A DNA stretch of 64,000 bases from Azospirillum brasilense (GTDB taxonomy: Bacteria > Pseudomonadota > Alphaproteobacteria > Azospirillales > Azospirillaceae): assembly GCF_007827795.1 (NCBI RefSeq), contig NZ_VITI01000001.1:868001-932000 (forward strand), given 5' to 3'. Shown one piece after another: positions 1 through 8,385 of this stretch; the stretch's first letter is position 1, and each line of letters begins with the position of its first letter. Below the pieces are notes generated by a model that was given only the letters and a program-made list of their open reading frames with translations, had not been told where the DNA came from and made no database searches. The position numbers and the translations under genes were made by a program.

Positions 1-109
1 CGTGGGCGGCGTAGTTGCGGCCGACGCAGTAGATGCGGCGGACCGGGAACGGATCGCCGCCGGCGACCGGAACGGTGGGCTGGGGCCACAGGGGAATGGC
101 GTAGGCCAT
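1..109 (-). CDS. Fumarylacetoacetate hydrolase family protein (N-terminal part only)
   Basis: The first 36 codons of a minus-strand gene that runs off the left edge. The peptide begins [15 protein letters not shown] and reaches [14 protein letters not shown], where the [10 protein letters not shown] stretch is the conserved entry to the fumarylacetoacetate hydrolase fold (metal-dependent hydrolases and isomerases of aromatic and keto-acid catabolism). The ATG at 107-109 is preceded by a purine-rich GAAAGAAAGG on the coding strand. It is divergent from a MarR regulator, which suggests local control of a catabolic gene. The metal ligands lie outside the window, so the exact reaction cannot be assigned. 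Confidence 0.8.
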   Translation of the reverse strand, partial: MAYAIPLWPQPTVPVAGGDPFPVRRIYCVGRNYAAH

Positions 110-171
110 GGCGCGCCTTTCTTTCGGAGGGGGTGCGGTTCGGGCAACCACCCTACCGGAAAGAGCACCAG

Positions 172-199
172 AAAAAAGCCCCAGCCGTCGGGCCGGGGC
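172..199 (-). terminator. Intrinsic terminator-like hairpin in the leader of the FAH-family gene
   Basis: Read on the minus strand, a 9-bp stem (GCCCCGGCC / GGCTGGGGC, one G-U pair, tetraloop CGAC) is followed directly by six T. It lies about 60 bases before the start codon of the FAH-family gene, not after a gene. It therefore looks like an attenuator in that gene's leader, or the end of a small untranslated RNA. A second perfect 9-bp hairpin (211-219 with 231-239) stands just upstream in the same transcript. Confidence 0.6.
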
Positions 200-462
200 C
201 TTGGCGCGAAGACGCCCGGCCTGGGGGGGACCGGGCGTCGGAAGCTCCGTTGTTGGAGCCCGTCCGCGGCAGGGGAATGAACCGTCGACGGGCAACCGCG
301 CCGGCATGCCTGTTTCCGGGGGGGCCGGTGTCAGGAGCGCGATCACTTCATAGGGCTAGAGGTGGAGCCGCTTCCGGGCGGAACCAATGCGTAACGGGAA
401 TAGGTGCTATGCATATGAGGCGGATTGTGTGGTTCTTGCTGACAAAATCGGCACCTGCCTGC

Positions 463-490
463 ATTTTACACGACCAATAGACTAGTCAAT
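463..490. promoter_or_regulatory. Candidate divergent control site: minus-strand promoter overlapped by a MarR-type palindrome
   Basis: A 14-bp near-palindrome at 477-490 has a perfect core GACTAGTC (480-487) and one mismatched outer pair. It overlaps a candidate minus-strand promoter, TTGACT (489-484) and TAAAAT (468-463) with a 15-base spacer. The position between a MarR gene and the divergent FAH-family gene fits a MarR operator that shuts the minus transcript and perhaps its own. Binding is inferred. Confidence 0.45.
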
Positions 491-507
491 AAACGACGGC
501 TTTCACG

Positions 508-1002
508 TTGACCGACATCGATCGCCCCACCCCCTCGGACCGGCGCACCCGCCAGCGTCCGAGCAAGACCGGAAAGATGGCCCTCGGCCCTCTGCCGGAG
601 CTCGTCGGCTACAATCTGCGCAAGGCGCAGGTGGCCGTGTTCCAGAGCTTCCAGAACGCCGTGGCGCCCCACGACATGACGCCGGGGCAATTCGGCGTCC
701 TGATCATGATCAAGGAGAACGAGGGCTTGTCGCAGTCCGACCTGGGCTCGGCGGTGGGCATCGACCGTTCGACCATGGTCGCGGTCATCGACCGGCTCGA
801 GTCGCGCGGTCTGGTCATCCGGGCGCCCTCGCCCAACGACCGCCGCTCCTACGCGCTCCGCCTGTCCCCGGAAGGGGAGAAGTTGTTGGACGAGCTGATT
901 CCGCGCATCCAGGCCCATGACAAGGCCATGGTGAAGGATCTCTCGGCCGAGGAGCAGGCGCAGCTCATCGACTTCCTCCGCCGCATCTCGCGGGCCGGCT
1001 GA
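508..1002 (+). CDS. MarR family transcriptional regulator
   Basis: A 164-residue winged-helix regulator. The segment MTPGQFGVLIMIKENEGLSQ, then DLGSAVGIDRSTMVAVIDRL (recognition region) and RRSYALRLSPEGEKLL (wing) are typical MarR features at roughly residues 56-135. These proteins bind palindromes as dimers and usually release DNA when an aromatic acid or another small ligand binds. The start is TTG at 508. It is divergent from an FAH-family enzyme and has a palindrome just upstream, so control of that catabolic gene is the simplest role. The ligand is unknown. Confidence 0.85.
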   Translation: MTDIDRPTPSDRRTRQRPSKTGKMALGPLPELVGYNLRKAQVAVFQSFQNAVAPHDMTPGQFGVLIMIKENEGLSQSDLGSAVGIDRSTMVAVIDRLESRGLVIRAPSPNDRRSYALRLSPEGEKLLDELIPRIQAHDKAMVKDLSAEEQAQLIDFLRRISRAG

Positions 1003-1090
1003 AGCCGTTGGGGTAAGGGCGGCGTGCCCAATTCCTGGGCACGCGGCACTCGCCAATTGTTGACGTAATCTATTGTCCTGAAACCATCTT

Positions 1091-1852
1091 TCAGGAAAGG
1101 CGCCGCCGCGCCCGGTCGGCGGCGGCGCTTCCGAAGGCGCGCAGGATCGCCGCCGACAGCGGGTTCTCCCAGAACCGCCATTCCGGGTGCCACTGCACGG
1201 CCAAGGCGAAGGCCGGCGCCCCCGCCACTCGCACCGCCTCGACCAGCCCGTCCTCGGCCATCGCCTCCACGATCAGTCCATCGGCCAGCCGGTCGATCCC
1301 CTGCCCGTGCAGGGAGTTCACCGTGACCGCCGCAGCACCGCCGGCCAGCCCTTCCAGCACGCCGCCGGGGGTCAGCCTCACGCTGTGCGACGGCCCGTAC
1401 TGCACGGCCAGCGGCGCCTCCTTGTCCTCGCGGTGGTTGGCGTAGCCCGGCACCTCGTGCACCCGCTGGTGCAGCGTGCCGCCCAGCGCCACGTTCAACT
1501 CCTGAAAGCCGCGGCAGATGCCCAGCAACGGAACGCCCATCTCCAGCGCGGCACGGATCAGCGGCAGGGTGGTGTCGTCGCGCTCGGGGTCGTGCAAAGT
1601 GCCCGGCTCGCTGGGCGACCCGCCGTAGCGGTGCGGTTCGACGTTCGACGGGCTTCCGGTGACCAGCAGCCCGTCGAGTTGCCCGGCCACGTCGTCCATG
1701 TCCAGCGCGGTCCCCAGCGCCGGGATCAGCAGCGGCATGCCGCCGGCCCCGTCCGACACCGCGCGGACATACTTGTCGCCGACGACGTGGAAGGGATGCT
1801 CGCCCATCATGCGGGTGCAGGCGGGAACGCCGATCAGCGGTTTGCGGTTCAT
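1091..1852 (-). CDS. Class I glutamine amidotransferase-like hydrolase (peptidase C26, gamma-glutamyl-GABA hydrolase family)
   Basis: A 253-residue protein with the C26 triad: nucleophile Cys113 in LLGICRGFQELN, and His222 and Glu224 in VQWHPEW. Relatives such as PuuD release GABA from gamma-glutamyl-GABA in putrescine breakdown, or act on other gamma-glutamyl amides. It is divergent from speD-speE, so the two sides of this locus touch polyamine breakdown and synthesis; this supports, but does not prove, a PuuD-like role. The ATG at 1850-1852 is chosen because the protein then starts MNRKPLIGVPA, as family members do. It converges with the MarR gene on its left. Confidence 0.85.
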   Translation of the reverse strand: MNRKPLIGVPACTRMMGEHPFHVVGDKYVRAVSDGAGGMPLLIPALGTALDMDDVAGQLDGLLVTGSPSNVEPHRYGGSPSEPGTLHDPERDDTTLPLIRAALEMGVPLLGICRGFQELNVALGGTLHQRVHEVPGYANHREDKEAPLAVQYGPSHSVRLTPGGVLEGLAGGAAAVTVNSLHGQGIDRLADGLIVEAMAEDGLVEAVRVAGAPAFALAVQWHPEWRFWENPLSAAILRAFGSAAADRARRRLS

Positions 1853-1985
1853 GGCAATGAACTCCAGAAGGACCCTCCGAACCGCTCCGGACGGCGGCGG
1901 ACACGCGATTATGCGCCCGTACCGCGCCAGAGCGCCAGAGCGCCGCGACAAAGCACAAAGGGCAGGGCTGGACAGAATTCTGTTG

Positions 1986-1999
1986 ATTCGCATGCGAAT
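1986..1999. promoter_or_regulatory. Perfect 14-bp palindrome between the amidotransferase gene and speD
   Basis: ATTCGCATGCGAAT is a perfect palindrome 63 bases before the speD start and 133 bases before the divergent amidotransferase start. No known regulator was recognised for it. Its place between two polyamine-related genes makes it a candidate shared operator. Confidence 0.4.
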
Positions 2000-2062
2000 T
2001 TGTCCCATATGCCCCCCTTCTCCGCGACAGCTGCGCGGAACATCTGCTGATGGGGGAGAACG

Positions 2063-2572
2063 ATGGCGAAGACCGCTTCTCTCTTCCAATTGGGGATGGA
2101 CTTGGGAAGCGATCCAAGGAAAGCCCAAACGGAAGGTCAAATCTCCAGCCGGACCAACGTCACTTCTGGTCCCTGGAAGGAATACCAAGACGATCGCAAG
2201 GACCATTTCATCGTCCGCGATGGCAAGGTCTGCGCCGGCACGCACCTGATCGTCGATCTGTGGGGCGCCGAACGTCTGGACGAGCTGGACCATGTCCGCT
2301 CCACGCTGATCGAATCCGTCGAGGTGGCGGGGGCGACGCTCCTGCACATCCACCTGCACCATTTCACGCCGAACGGCGGCATCTCCGGCGTGGCGGTGCT
2401 CGCCGAGTCGCACATCAGCATCCACACCTGGCCGGAGCGCGGCTACGCCGCCCTGGACATCTTCATGTGCGGCGACGCCCAGCCGATGAAGGCCATCCCC
2501 GTGTTGGAACGCGCCTTCAAGCCCACGGGCGTGAAGTGCGACGAACTGCTGCGCGGCGAAACCGGGTCATGA
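2063..2572 (+). CDS. speD: S-adenosylmethionine decarboxylase proenzyme
   Basis: A 169-residue prokaryotic AdoMet decarboxylase that supplies decarboxylated AdoMet as aminopropyl donor for spermidine. Self-cleavage is expected between Glu115 and Ser116 in VAVLAESHISIHTWPE, making Ser116 the pyruvoyl group; His121 and Cys136 match the processing and catalytic residues of the short class-1B enzymes. About 35-40 extra N-terminal residues precede the core. A GGGGGAG ribosome-binding site precedes the ATG. The stop overlaps the speE start (ATGA), so the two are translationally coupled. Confidence 0.95.
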   Translation: MAKTASLFQLGMDLGSDPRKAQTEGQISSRTNVTSGPWKEYQDDRKDHFIVRDGKVCAGTHLIVDLWGAERLDELDHVRSTLIESVEVAGATLLHIHLHHFTPNGGISGVAVLAESHISIHTWPERGYAALDIFMCGDAQPMKAIPVLERAFKPTGVKCDELLRGETGS

Positions 2573-3429
2573 GCGACTCCGGCTCCGGCTGGTACGACGA
2601 GACGTTGCATACGGACGTGGCCCAGCGCCTGCGCATGGGCCGCGTCCTGCACCGCGACCGCACCGGCCTCCAGGATCTGGTGATCTTCGAGAACCCGGTC
2701 CTGGGCCGCGTGATGGCGCTCGACGGTGTCGTCCAGACCACCGAAGGCGACGAGTTCGTCTATCACGAGATGCTGACCCATGTGCCGATCCTGGCGCATG
2801 GGCGCGTCCGCCGCGTCCTGATCGTCGGCGGCGGCGACGGCGGCATGCTGCGCCGCTGCCTGGAGCACAGGGCGGTGGAGCGGGTGACGATGGTGGAGAT
2901 CGACCGTTCCGTGGTCGATCTGTCCATCGCCCATCTGCCGTCGATCAGCGCCGGCGCCTTCGACGATCCGCGCACGGATCTGGTGATCGCCGACGGCTGC
3001 GCCTTCGTCAAGGAGACCACGAAGCGGTTCGACGTCATCATCGTCGATTCCACCGACCCCCACGGGCCGGGCGCCGTCCTCTTCACCGAGGAGTTCTACG
3101 CCGACTGCAAGGCGCGGCTGACCCCCGGCGGCGTGCTGGTCACCCAGAACGGCGTGCCGTTCCTCCAGCCGGGCGAGCTGAAGGACAGCCACCGGCGGCT
3201 GGGCCGGCTGTTCGGAGATGCCGGCTTCTTCGTGGCGCCGGTGCCCAGCTATTACGGGGGCTTCATGGCCTTCGGCTGGGCCACCGACGACGCTGCGCTG
3301 CGCCGCCAGACGGCGGAGGCGATCCGTCCGCGCTTCGCCGCGGCGGGGCTGGTCACCCGCTACTACACGCCCGACATCCACGTCGCCAGCTTCGCCCTGC
3401 CAGCCTTCATGCTCGACGCGCTGAAGTAA
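2569..3429 (+). CDS. speE: Spermidine synthase (polyamine aminopropyltransferase)
   Basis: A 286-residue enzyme that moves the aminopropyl group from decarboxylated AdoMet to putrescine. It shows EFVYHEML (about 62-69), the nucleotide-binding loop VLIVGGGDGGMLRR (83-96), and the catalytic stretch IIVDSTDPHGPG followed by LFTEEFY. The C-terminal VPSYYGGFMAFGWA is also a family signature. The ATG lies inside the speD stop, so this is a two-gene spermidine operon. Length is normal for bacterial SpeE. Confidence 0.96.
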   Translation: MSDSGSGWYDETLHTDVAQRLRMGRVLHRDRTGLQDLVIFENPVLGRVMALDGVVQTTEGDEFVYHEMLTHVPILAHGRVRRVLIVGGGDGGMLRRCLEHRAVERVTMVEIDRSVVDLSIAHLPSISAGAFDDPRTDLVIADGCAFVKETTKRFDVIIVDSTDPHGPGAVLFTEEFYADCKARLTPGGVLVTQNGVPFLQPGELKDSHRRLGRLFGDAGFFVAPVPSYYGGFMAFGWATDDAALRRQTAEAIRPRFAAAGLVTRYYTPDIHVASFALPAFMLDALK

Positions 3430-3444
3430 GCCTGTCCCTGGGGC

Positions 3445-4950
3445 TCACGGCGGCTGGAACCCCGGCGGCTTGGCCGCCGCCGGGCAGGCGTTGGCGGGCA
3501 GGGTTTCCGAATCCACGAACTGGGTGGCGGCGGCGACGGCGCAGTCGTCCGACGCGGTGACCAGATGGCCGGCGCTGCGGAAGACCAGATGCCGGCTTTT
3601 CGGCAGGGTCGTCGCGGCGCGCTCCGCCCATTCCGGCGGGGTCAGCGGGTCATAGGCGCCGGACAGCAGAAGCACCGGCACCGGGCTGGCCACCGGCAGC
3701 CGCTCCGACGCCTCCTGCGCGGCGGCGGGCCATTGGGCGCAGACCCGCCGGCCGGGATCGTCGGCGGTGACGGCGCCATAGGGGGCGAAGCGGCGGGCGG
3801 CGTCGGCCAGCCGCAGCGGGTCGGCGGGGTTCACCGTCTCCCGGCATTCGATGGAGAAGGCCATGCCTTCCGCCGAGTCGGGGTCGCCCAGCCAGGGGGC
3901 GGGCACCCAGTCGGTCAGGCGGTCGTACCGCCCACGCCACGCCCGTTCGATCAGGGCGGGCAGGCGGGGCACGCTCTCGCCCTCGGCCATCGCTTCCAGC
4001 AGGGCCGACAGGGCGGCGCCGCTGTCCAGCCGCGCCCAGCGCGGAATCTCCGGATCGCCCACCGGCACGTCCACCGGGGCCTTGCCCAGCCGCTCGACCA
4101 GCTCCAGGAGATGGCGCTCCAGGTCCGGATAGGCGGCGCGGCACACGCGGTTGGCCGCGCAATCGTCGAACAGCCGCTTGAACGCCCGGTGCGCCAGCCA
4201 GGGCGCCTCCTCCGTCGCGTTGACGTCGGGCGGGTAGATGGAATCGAGCACCGCCGCGCGCACCCGCCCGCCGTGGCGCCGCAGGATCTCCAGCGCCACC
4301 CGCGTGCCGTAGGACACGGCGAACAGATTGACCCGCTGCGCGCCCAGCGCCGCGGCGACGTCCATGGCGTCGTCGGCGGCGATGGGGGTGGTGAACATGG
4401 CGCCATCCAGCCCGGCGGCGGTGAAGCGGTCGCGGCAGGCGGCGATGGCCGTGCGCTCCAGCGCGGCGCGGCGGTCCCGCGACACCGGGCGGAGGCGGGG
4501 CGAGGCGCCCAGCACGTCCAGCTCCGGGCAATCGGTGTCCGGCTCGGCCCGCCCGACGCCGCGCGGGTCGAACAGCACGACGTGGCGCGACCGGCGGAAA
4601 CCGGCGGTCAGCGACCACCACACCTCCATCCGCTCCTCCACCGCCTCGCCGCTGCCGAAGGGGGAGGCGCCGGGGCCGCCCTCCAGGAACAGGACCGGGT
4701 CGGGGGACGGCTGCTTGGCGGTGGACAGCAGGACGACGACCGGCAGGCGGAAGGCCCGCGTCGCCGGCCGGTCGCGCCGGTCGGGCACGCCGACGGTCCC
4801 GCACAGCGCCGCCTCGCCCTCCGGCACGGAGAACCAGCAGGGGCCGGGCACGAAGCGGGGGTCGGCCTGCGCCGGCAGGGGAGCCAGCGCCACCGCCAAC
4901 AGGGCGGCGGCCAGGGTCCCCAACCACCGATGATGGGCGCGTCTCGTCAC
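3445..4950 (-). CDS. Secreted alpha/beta hydrolase of the tripeptidyl-aminopeptidase (TAP-like) group
   Basis: A 501-residue hydrolase with a signal peptide ending near PAQA-DP (residue 29). It has the oxyanion loop LEGGPGAS (89-96), nucleophile Ser213 in AVSYGTR, and near the C-terminus the acid in LSGAYDPLTPPEW and the base in RSAGHLV. The C-terminal part after about 400 is the TAP-like domain found in Streptomyces tripeptidyl aminopeptidases and proline-iminopeptidase relatives. The likely place of action is the periplasm or outside the cell. It converges on speE with a 15-base gap. Substrate unknown; peptides are the usual guess. Confidence 0.85.
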   Translation of the reverse strand: MTRRAHHRWLGTLAAALLAVALAPLPAQADPRFVPGPCWFSVPEGEAALCGTVGVPDRRDRPATRAFRLPVVVLLSTAKQPSPDPVLFLEGGPGASPFGSGEAVEERMEVWWSLTAGFRRSRHVVLFDPRGVGRAEPDTDCPELDVLGASPRLRPVSRDRRAALERTAIAACRDRFTAAGLDGAMFTTPIAADDAMDVAAALGAQRVNLFAVSYGTRVALEILRRHGGRVRAAVLDSIYPPDVNATEEAPWLAHRAFKRLFDDCAANRVCRAAYPDLERHLLELVERLGKAPVDVPVGDPEIPRWARLDSGAALSALLEAMAEGESVPRLPALIERAWRGRYDRLTDWVPAPWLGDPDSAEGMAFSIECRETVNPADPLRLADAARRFAPYGAVTADDPGRRVCAQWPAAAQEASERLPVASPVPVLLLSGAYDPLTPPEWAERAATTLPKSRHLVFRSAGHLVTASDDCAVAAATQFVDSETLPANACPAAAKPPGFQPP

Positions 4951-5107
4951 GCGGATCGATCGTCCTCAGCAGCGAAAGGGCGGGCGGGGATCGGCCGGGC
5001 GATGGCCTTTCCACCGGTCCCACCACTTTTGATGCTTTCTCTTTGACCCAGCGGGGCGGGCTTGTCCAGGACAAGACAGGTCCCGTCCGTCCAAGCCCCC
5101 GGCGCGC

Positions 5108-6313
5108 TCAGCCCCGGGACGAGCCCATCCGGACGGCGCCCCGCTCCGCCGGCTTGGCGCGGCTCCGCTCGCGCCACAGGGCGGGGATGGCGAGGCTGGC
5201 CACGCTGGCGAGCAGCAGGACCGCCTTGGTCGGCTGGTTGAAGGGGCCGCCGAACAGGTCAATCAGCAGGATCGCGTAGGCGACCAGGACGTGGAACAGG
5301 TAGACCTGCAGCGAGTGCCGCCCCAGCAGCCGGAGGAAGGGCAGGTTGAACAGCGCGGTGAGCAGCCGGGCGGTGCCGGCGGCGACCGGGTGGGACGACC
5401 GCGGCCCGGCGATGAGCAGCCAGGACACGACGTAGGCCAGCGCCGCGAAGTTCGCGAGGTAGACGAGGCTGAACTCGGTGCGGTCGACGTAGCGCAGGAA
5501 ACGCTCGCCGACGATCGGGCTGACCAGCTCATGGACGAAGGACAGATGCCAGGCCGCGCAGACCACCACGGTCACCAGCGCCGGAACCAGCCAGGGCGGC
5601 CGCTCGACCGGAAACCAGCGGTCGGCGTCGAAGCGGCCCCGCTGCATCGCGCTGCCGATCAGCAGACCGGCGACGTAGAGCACCTGCCAGGCGAGCGGGT
5701 TGAACGGCCCGCGCACCGCCAGCCCGTCGCTGAGCCGCCCCAGCCCGCCGTCGAGCGCGGTCAGCACCGGCACATGCAGGCCCATCTGCACGGCGGCCCA
5801 CAGCGCGGCGCTGCCCAGCGCGACCTTGCGGGCGTGGCCGTCGAGGATCAGGCGGAGCAGCAGCGGGGTCGCCGCGAGGTAGAGGATGTACTGGATCAGC
5901 AGATCCGTGAAGGTCGGCGAATGCAGGAGGAGCGCGCTGGCCAGCAGGGTGCCGGGCTCCAGCCAGGCCAGATGCCCGAGGAAGCCGCCCAGCGGCTCCC
6001 GCGCGCCGGGGACCAGCACCACCATGGCGGTGACCAGCGCGATCACCAGCATGGTCGAGACGTACAGCTCGCGGGCACGGGCGAACAGGCGCCGCCGCGC
6101 CGCCTCGGGCGAACGCTGGGTCCAGACGCGGGTGTAGTACATCCCGGCGACGATGCCCGACAGCAGCACGAAGCCCTGGGCGTCCTGCACATAGCCGAGT
6201 TCGGCGTGGTTGACCTTGGCGAGCAGCACGCCGCCGGCCAGCACCACATGGTTGACCATCATGAAGACGAGGAAATAGCCCCGCAACCCGTCGAGCGTCG
6301 CGGAACGGCTCAT
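5108..6313 (-). CDS. OpgC-type integral membrane acyltransferase-like protein
   Basis: A 401-residue membrane protein opening with MSRSATLDGLRGYFLVFMMVNH, the start typical of OpgC and acyltransferase-3 relatives, and carrying about ten hydrophobic segments. In enterobacteria OpgC adds succinyl groups to periplasmic glucans; in Azospirillum-type bacteria the acceptor is not known. The late segment LLGRHSLQVYLFHVLVAYAIL matches the conserved final part of the fold. The 150-base gap below it holds no gene. Confidence 0.8.
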   Translation of the reverse strand: MSRSATLDGLRGYFLVFMMVNHVVLAGGVLLAKVNHAELGYVQDAQGFVLLSGIVAGMYYTRVWTQRSPEAARRRLFARARELYVSTMLVIALVTAMVVLVPGAREPLGGFLGHLAWLEPGTLLASALLLHSPTFTDLLIQYILYLAATPLLLRLILDGHARKVALGSAALWAAVQMGLHVPVLTALDGGLGRLSDGLAVRGPFNPLAWQVLYVAGLLIGSAMQRGRFDADRWFPVERPPWLVPALVTVVVCAAWHLSFVHELVSPIVGERFLRYVDRTEFSLVYLANFAALAYVVSWLLIAGPRSSHPVAAGTARLLTALFNLPFLRLLGRHSLQVYLFHVLVAYAILLIDLFGGPFNQPTKAVLLLASVASLAIPALWRERSRAKPAERGAVRMGSSRG

Positions 6314-6541
6314 CGGGCCACGCTCCGCGGCGGCGGCCGGGAGGCGGAGGAATCGACCGTTCTCATCGGTGCGTGCCGCATCTGTGGCGTCTCCGTTGCT
6401 GACGTCGGTGTTGGTGTTGGCGCTCCTCGGGTCGCCCCATATTCGTCGTTAACGGATCGTTAATCCTTGGCCGGTGCCGTCCGGAGAGCTTTTCGAACAA
6501 AGGCTTCCCCGAACCGGTTCCGCTTTCGGGCGTTCAGGCTC

Positions 6542-7294
6542 TCAGGCGTTCAGGCCGCCGTCCACCGTCAGGGTGGCCCCGGAGATCTGCCGGGCCGCCG
6601 GACTGGCCAGGAAGGCCACCGCCGCCGCCACGTCCTCCGGCTTGCCGTAGCGGCCGAGCGGCGTCTGCGAGCGCAGGATTTCGGCATGATCGCCGTTCGC
6701 CGGATTCATGTCGGTGTCGGTCGCACCCGGCTGGACGAGATTCACCGTGATGTCGCGCGGGCCGAGTTCGCGGGCGAGGCCGTGCGTCAGGGCGATCTGC
6801 GCCGACTTGGTCATCGAATAGACGGTGACGCCCGGAGCGGTGATGCGGTCGGCGAGGCACGACCCGATGAAGACGATGCGTCCCCCGTTCGTGAGATGCG
6901 GGATGGCCGCCTGCGCGACGAGCACCGCCGCGCGCACGTTGACGTTCAGAAGCGCGTCGATGTCGGCGAGGCTCATCTCCGCGACCATGCCCTGGCGGGC
7001 GATGCCGGCGTTGTTGACCAGGATGTCGAGGCCGCCGAGCGCCTCCACCGTCCGGCCGACCAGGGCCGCCATGGCCGCCGGGTCGGCGCTGTCGGCCTGA
7101 ACGGCGACCGCGCGCCGGCCCTTCGCCTCGATCGCCCGGACGACGTCGGCGGCGCGCCCGGCCGACCGCTCGTAGGAGATCGCCACATCCGCGCCCTTGT
7201 CCGCGAGCGCCAGCGCGATGGCGGCGCCGATGCCGCGCGAGCCGCCCGTCACCAGGGCGCGTTTTCCAACCAGCTCACCAATTGCCTCACCCAT
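6542..7294 (-). CDS. SDR family NAD(P)-dependent oxidoreductase
   Basis: A 250-residue classical short-chain dehydrogenase: TGGSRGIG (16-23) for the cofactor, NNAG (94-97), Ser145, Tyr159 and Lys163 as catalytic triad, and the C-terminal SGATLTVDGG. The start MGEAIGELVGK is preferred over an upstream ATG because AAAGGAAC lies 4-5 bases before it and the upstream ATG would sit in the operator. It is divergent from a TetR gene with a 12-bp inverted repeat between them. SDR/TetR pairs of this kind often respond to electrophiles or antibiotics; the substrate is unknown. Confidence 0.9.
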   Translation of the reverse strand: MGEAIGELVGKRALVTGGSRGIGAAIALALADKGADVAISYERSAGRAADVVRAIEAKGRRAVAVQADSADPAAMAALVGRTVEALGGLDILVNNAGIARQGMVAEMSLADIDALLNVNVRAAVLVAQAAIPHLTNGGRIVFIGSCLADRITAPGVTVYSMTKSAQIALTHGLARELGPRDITVNLVQPGATDTDMNPANGDHAEILRSQTPLGRYGKPEDVAAAVAFLASPAARQISGATLTVDGGLNA

Positions 7295-7316
7295 GACCGT
7301 TCCTTTTTGTGTCGTT

Positions 7317-7370
7317 CGATACAAAAATAGCTAGAGGCTCCCAGCGCACCGGTCAATGATTTTTGTATCG
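7317..7370. promoter_or_regulatory. Inverted repeat pair, likely TetR operators for the SDR gene
   Basis: CGATACAAAAAT (7317-7328) and its exact reverse complement (7359-7370) face each other 30 bases apart, in the leader of the SDR gene and upstream of the divergent TetR gene. The flanks are related too (TCGTTCGATAC against TTGATCGATAC), so each arm looks like one complete site for the same protein. Control by the neighbouring TetR protein is inferred. Confidence 0.55.
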
Positions 7371-7454
7371 ATCAACTCAAAAATAAGACGCCAGCCGTCA
7401 TCCGCCCGCCGAGGCCCATTGCCCCCACGCGGCGGCGGGATTAAATAGTGATTG

Positions 7455-8129
7455 ATGCAGAAATCACCACCGACGCCGCCCGCCGACCACAGGACCGACG
7501 CGCCGCCCCCCGCCCGTGGGCGCGGACGGCCCCGCGCGTTCGACCGCGAGGCCGCTCTGACCCAGGCGACCCGCCTGTTCTGGAGCAAGGGTTACGAGGC
7601 GACGTCCATCGCCGACCTGACGGAGGCCATGGGGATCGGCTCCCCAAGCCTCTACGCCGCCTTCAGCTCGAAGGAGGCGCTCTACCTCGAAGCGGTGGAT
7701 CATTACCGCAAAAGCTACGAGGGGCTCGTCTGGGGACGGTTCCTCACCGCCGGCACGGCCCGCGAGGCGGTCATGGCGCTGCTGATGGACTCGGCCTCGG
7801 CGCTCACCGGCTGTCGCGGCGACATCCCGCGCGGCTGCATGGTGACGCTCGCCGCGGTCGGCAGCGAGGGGCACGCCGAACTGGGCGCCGCGTTGCGGTC
7901 GGCGCGGGCGTCGGCGGTCGGCCTGTTGACGGAGCGCCTGAAGCGGGCCGTGGCCGAGGGCGAAATTCCGGCCTCGGTCGATCTCCACGCGCTCGCCCGT
8001 TTCGTGCAGACGGTGCAGGCCGGCATGTCGATCCTCGCCCGCGACGGTGCGGAGCGCGCCGAACTGGAAGCCGTGGCCGAGGTCGCGATCCTGGGCTGGG
8101 ACGCCCGCGTCGGCCGCCCGTCCCTCTGA
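7455..8129 (+). CDS. TetR family transcriptional regulator
   Basis: A 224-residue repressor. The helix-turn-helix lies in RLFWSKGYEATSIADLTEAM followed by GIGSPSLYAAFSSKEALYLEA (about residues 41-82); the rest is the variable ligand domain with the C-terminal shape of the YbiH/AcrR-like C group (SADHAL-like TVQAGMSILARDGA). The start is uncertain: TTG at 7452 and ATG at 7455 are adjacent and no strong ribosome-binding site is seen. The proline- and arginine-rich leader GRGRPRAFDRE is typical of the group. It probably controls the divergent SDR gene and itself through the inverted repeat between them. Confidence 0.88.
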   Translation: MQKSPPTPPADHRTDAPPPARGRGRPRAFDREAALTQATRLFWSKGYEATSIADLTEAMGIGSPSLYAAFSSKEALYLEAVDHYRKSYEGLVWGRFLTAGTAREAVMALLMDSASALTGCRGDIPRGCMVTLAAVGSEGHAELGAALRSARASAVGLLTERLKRAVAEGEIPASVDLHALARFVQTVQAGMSILARDGAERAELEAVAEVAILGWDARVGRPSL

Positions 8130-8385
8130 CTCTCTCCGAAAGCGATTTGCCGCTCCGCTTTGGGGGAATTGGTCGGCGCGCTTGAGCGCACAAACTTGTC
8201 GCACGGAAAGCCGCCGCCGTGGCGATGAGTCCTGTTTGCGAGAACTGAACAGATGATTCTCGCTATTCCTCCTCATAATGCAGCGCAGCAATTTCGCATC
8301 ATGCGTTAGCAGCGCTGTTTTCAACATTTTCTGACTCTCTTTGCCGTTTCGTGTGCCGTCGCACGGTGCTATCGTTTGCCATCAA

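Larger units (their letters stand above)
110..507. other. 398-bp divergent intergenic region
   Basis: The gap between the FAH-family start and the MarR start holds the terminator-like hairpin, a second hairpin at 211-239 and the palindrome/promoter site described separately. A minus-strand start codon near 463 opens a 38-codon frame ending near 350, with no ribosome-binding site and no run of a single amino acid that would mark a classical attenuator leader peptide. No confident gene is seen here. Confidence 0.5.

Noticed and set aside
110..507. A trp-type attenuator leader
   Set aside because: The minus-strand leader frame contains no run of tryptophan, histidine or another amino acid and no good ribosome-binding site.
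1187..2050. Long plus-strand frame opposite the C26 amidotransferase
   Set aside because: It is a mirror of a gene with clear catalytic residues on the minus strand, with Arg/His/Gln-rich composition typical of such shadows.
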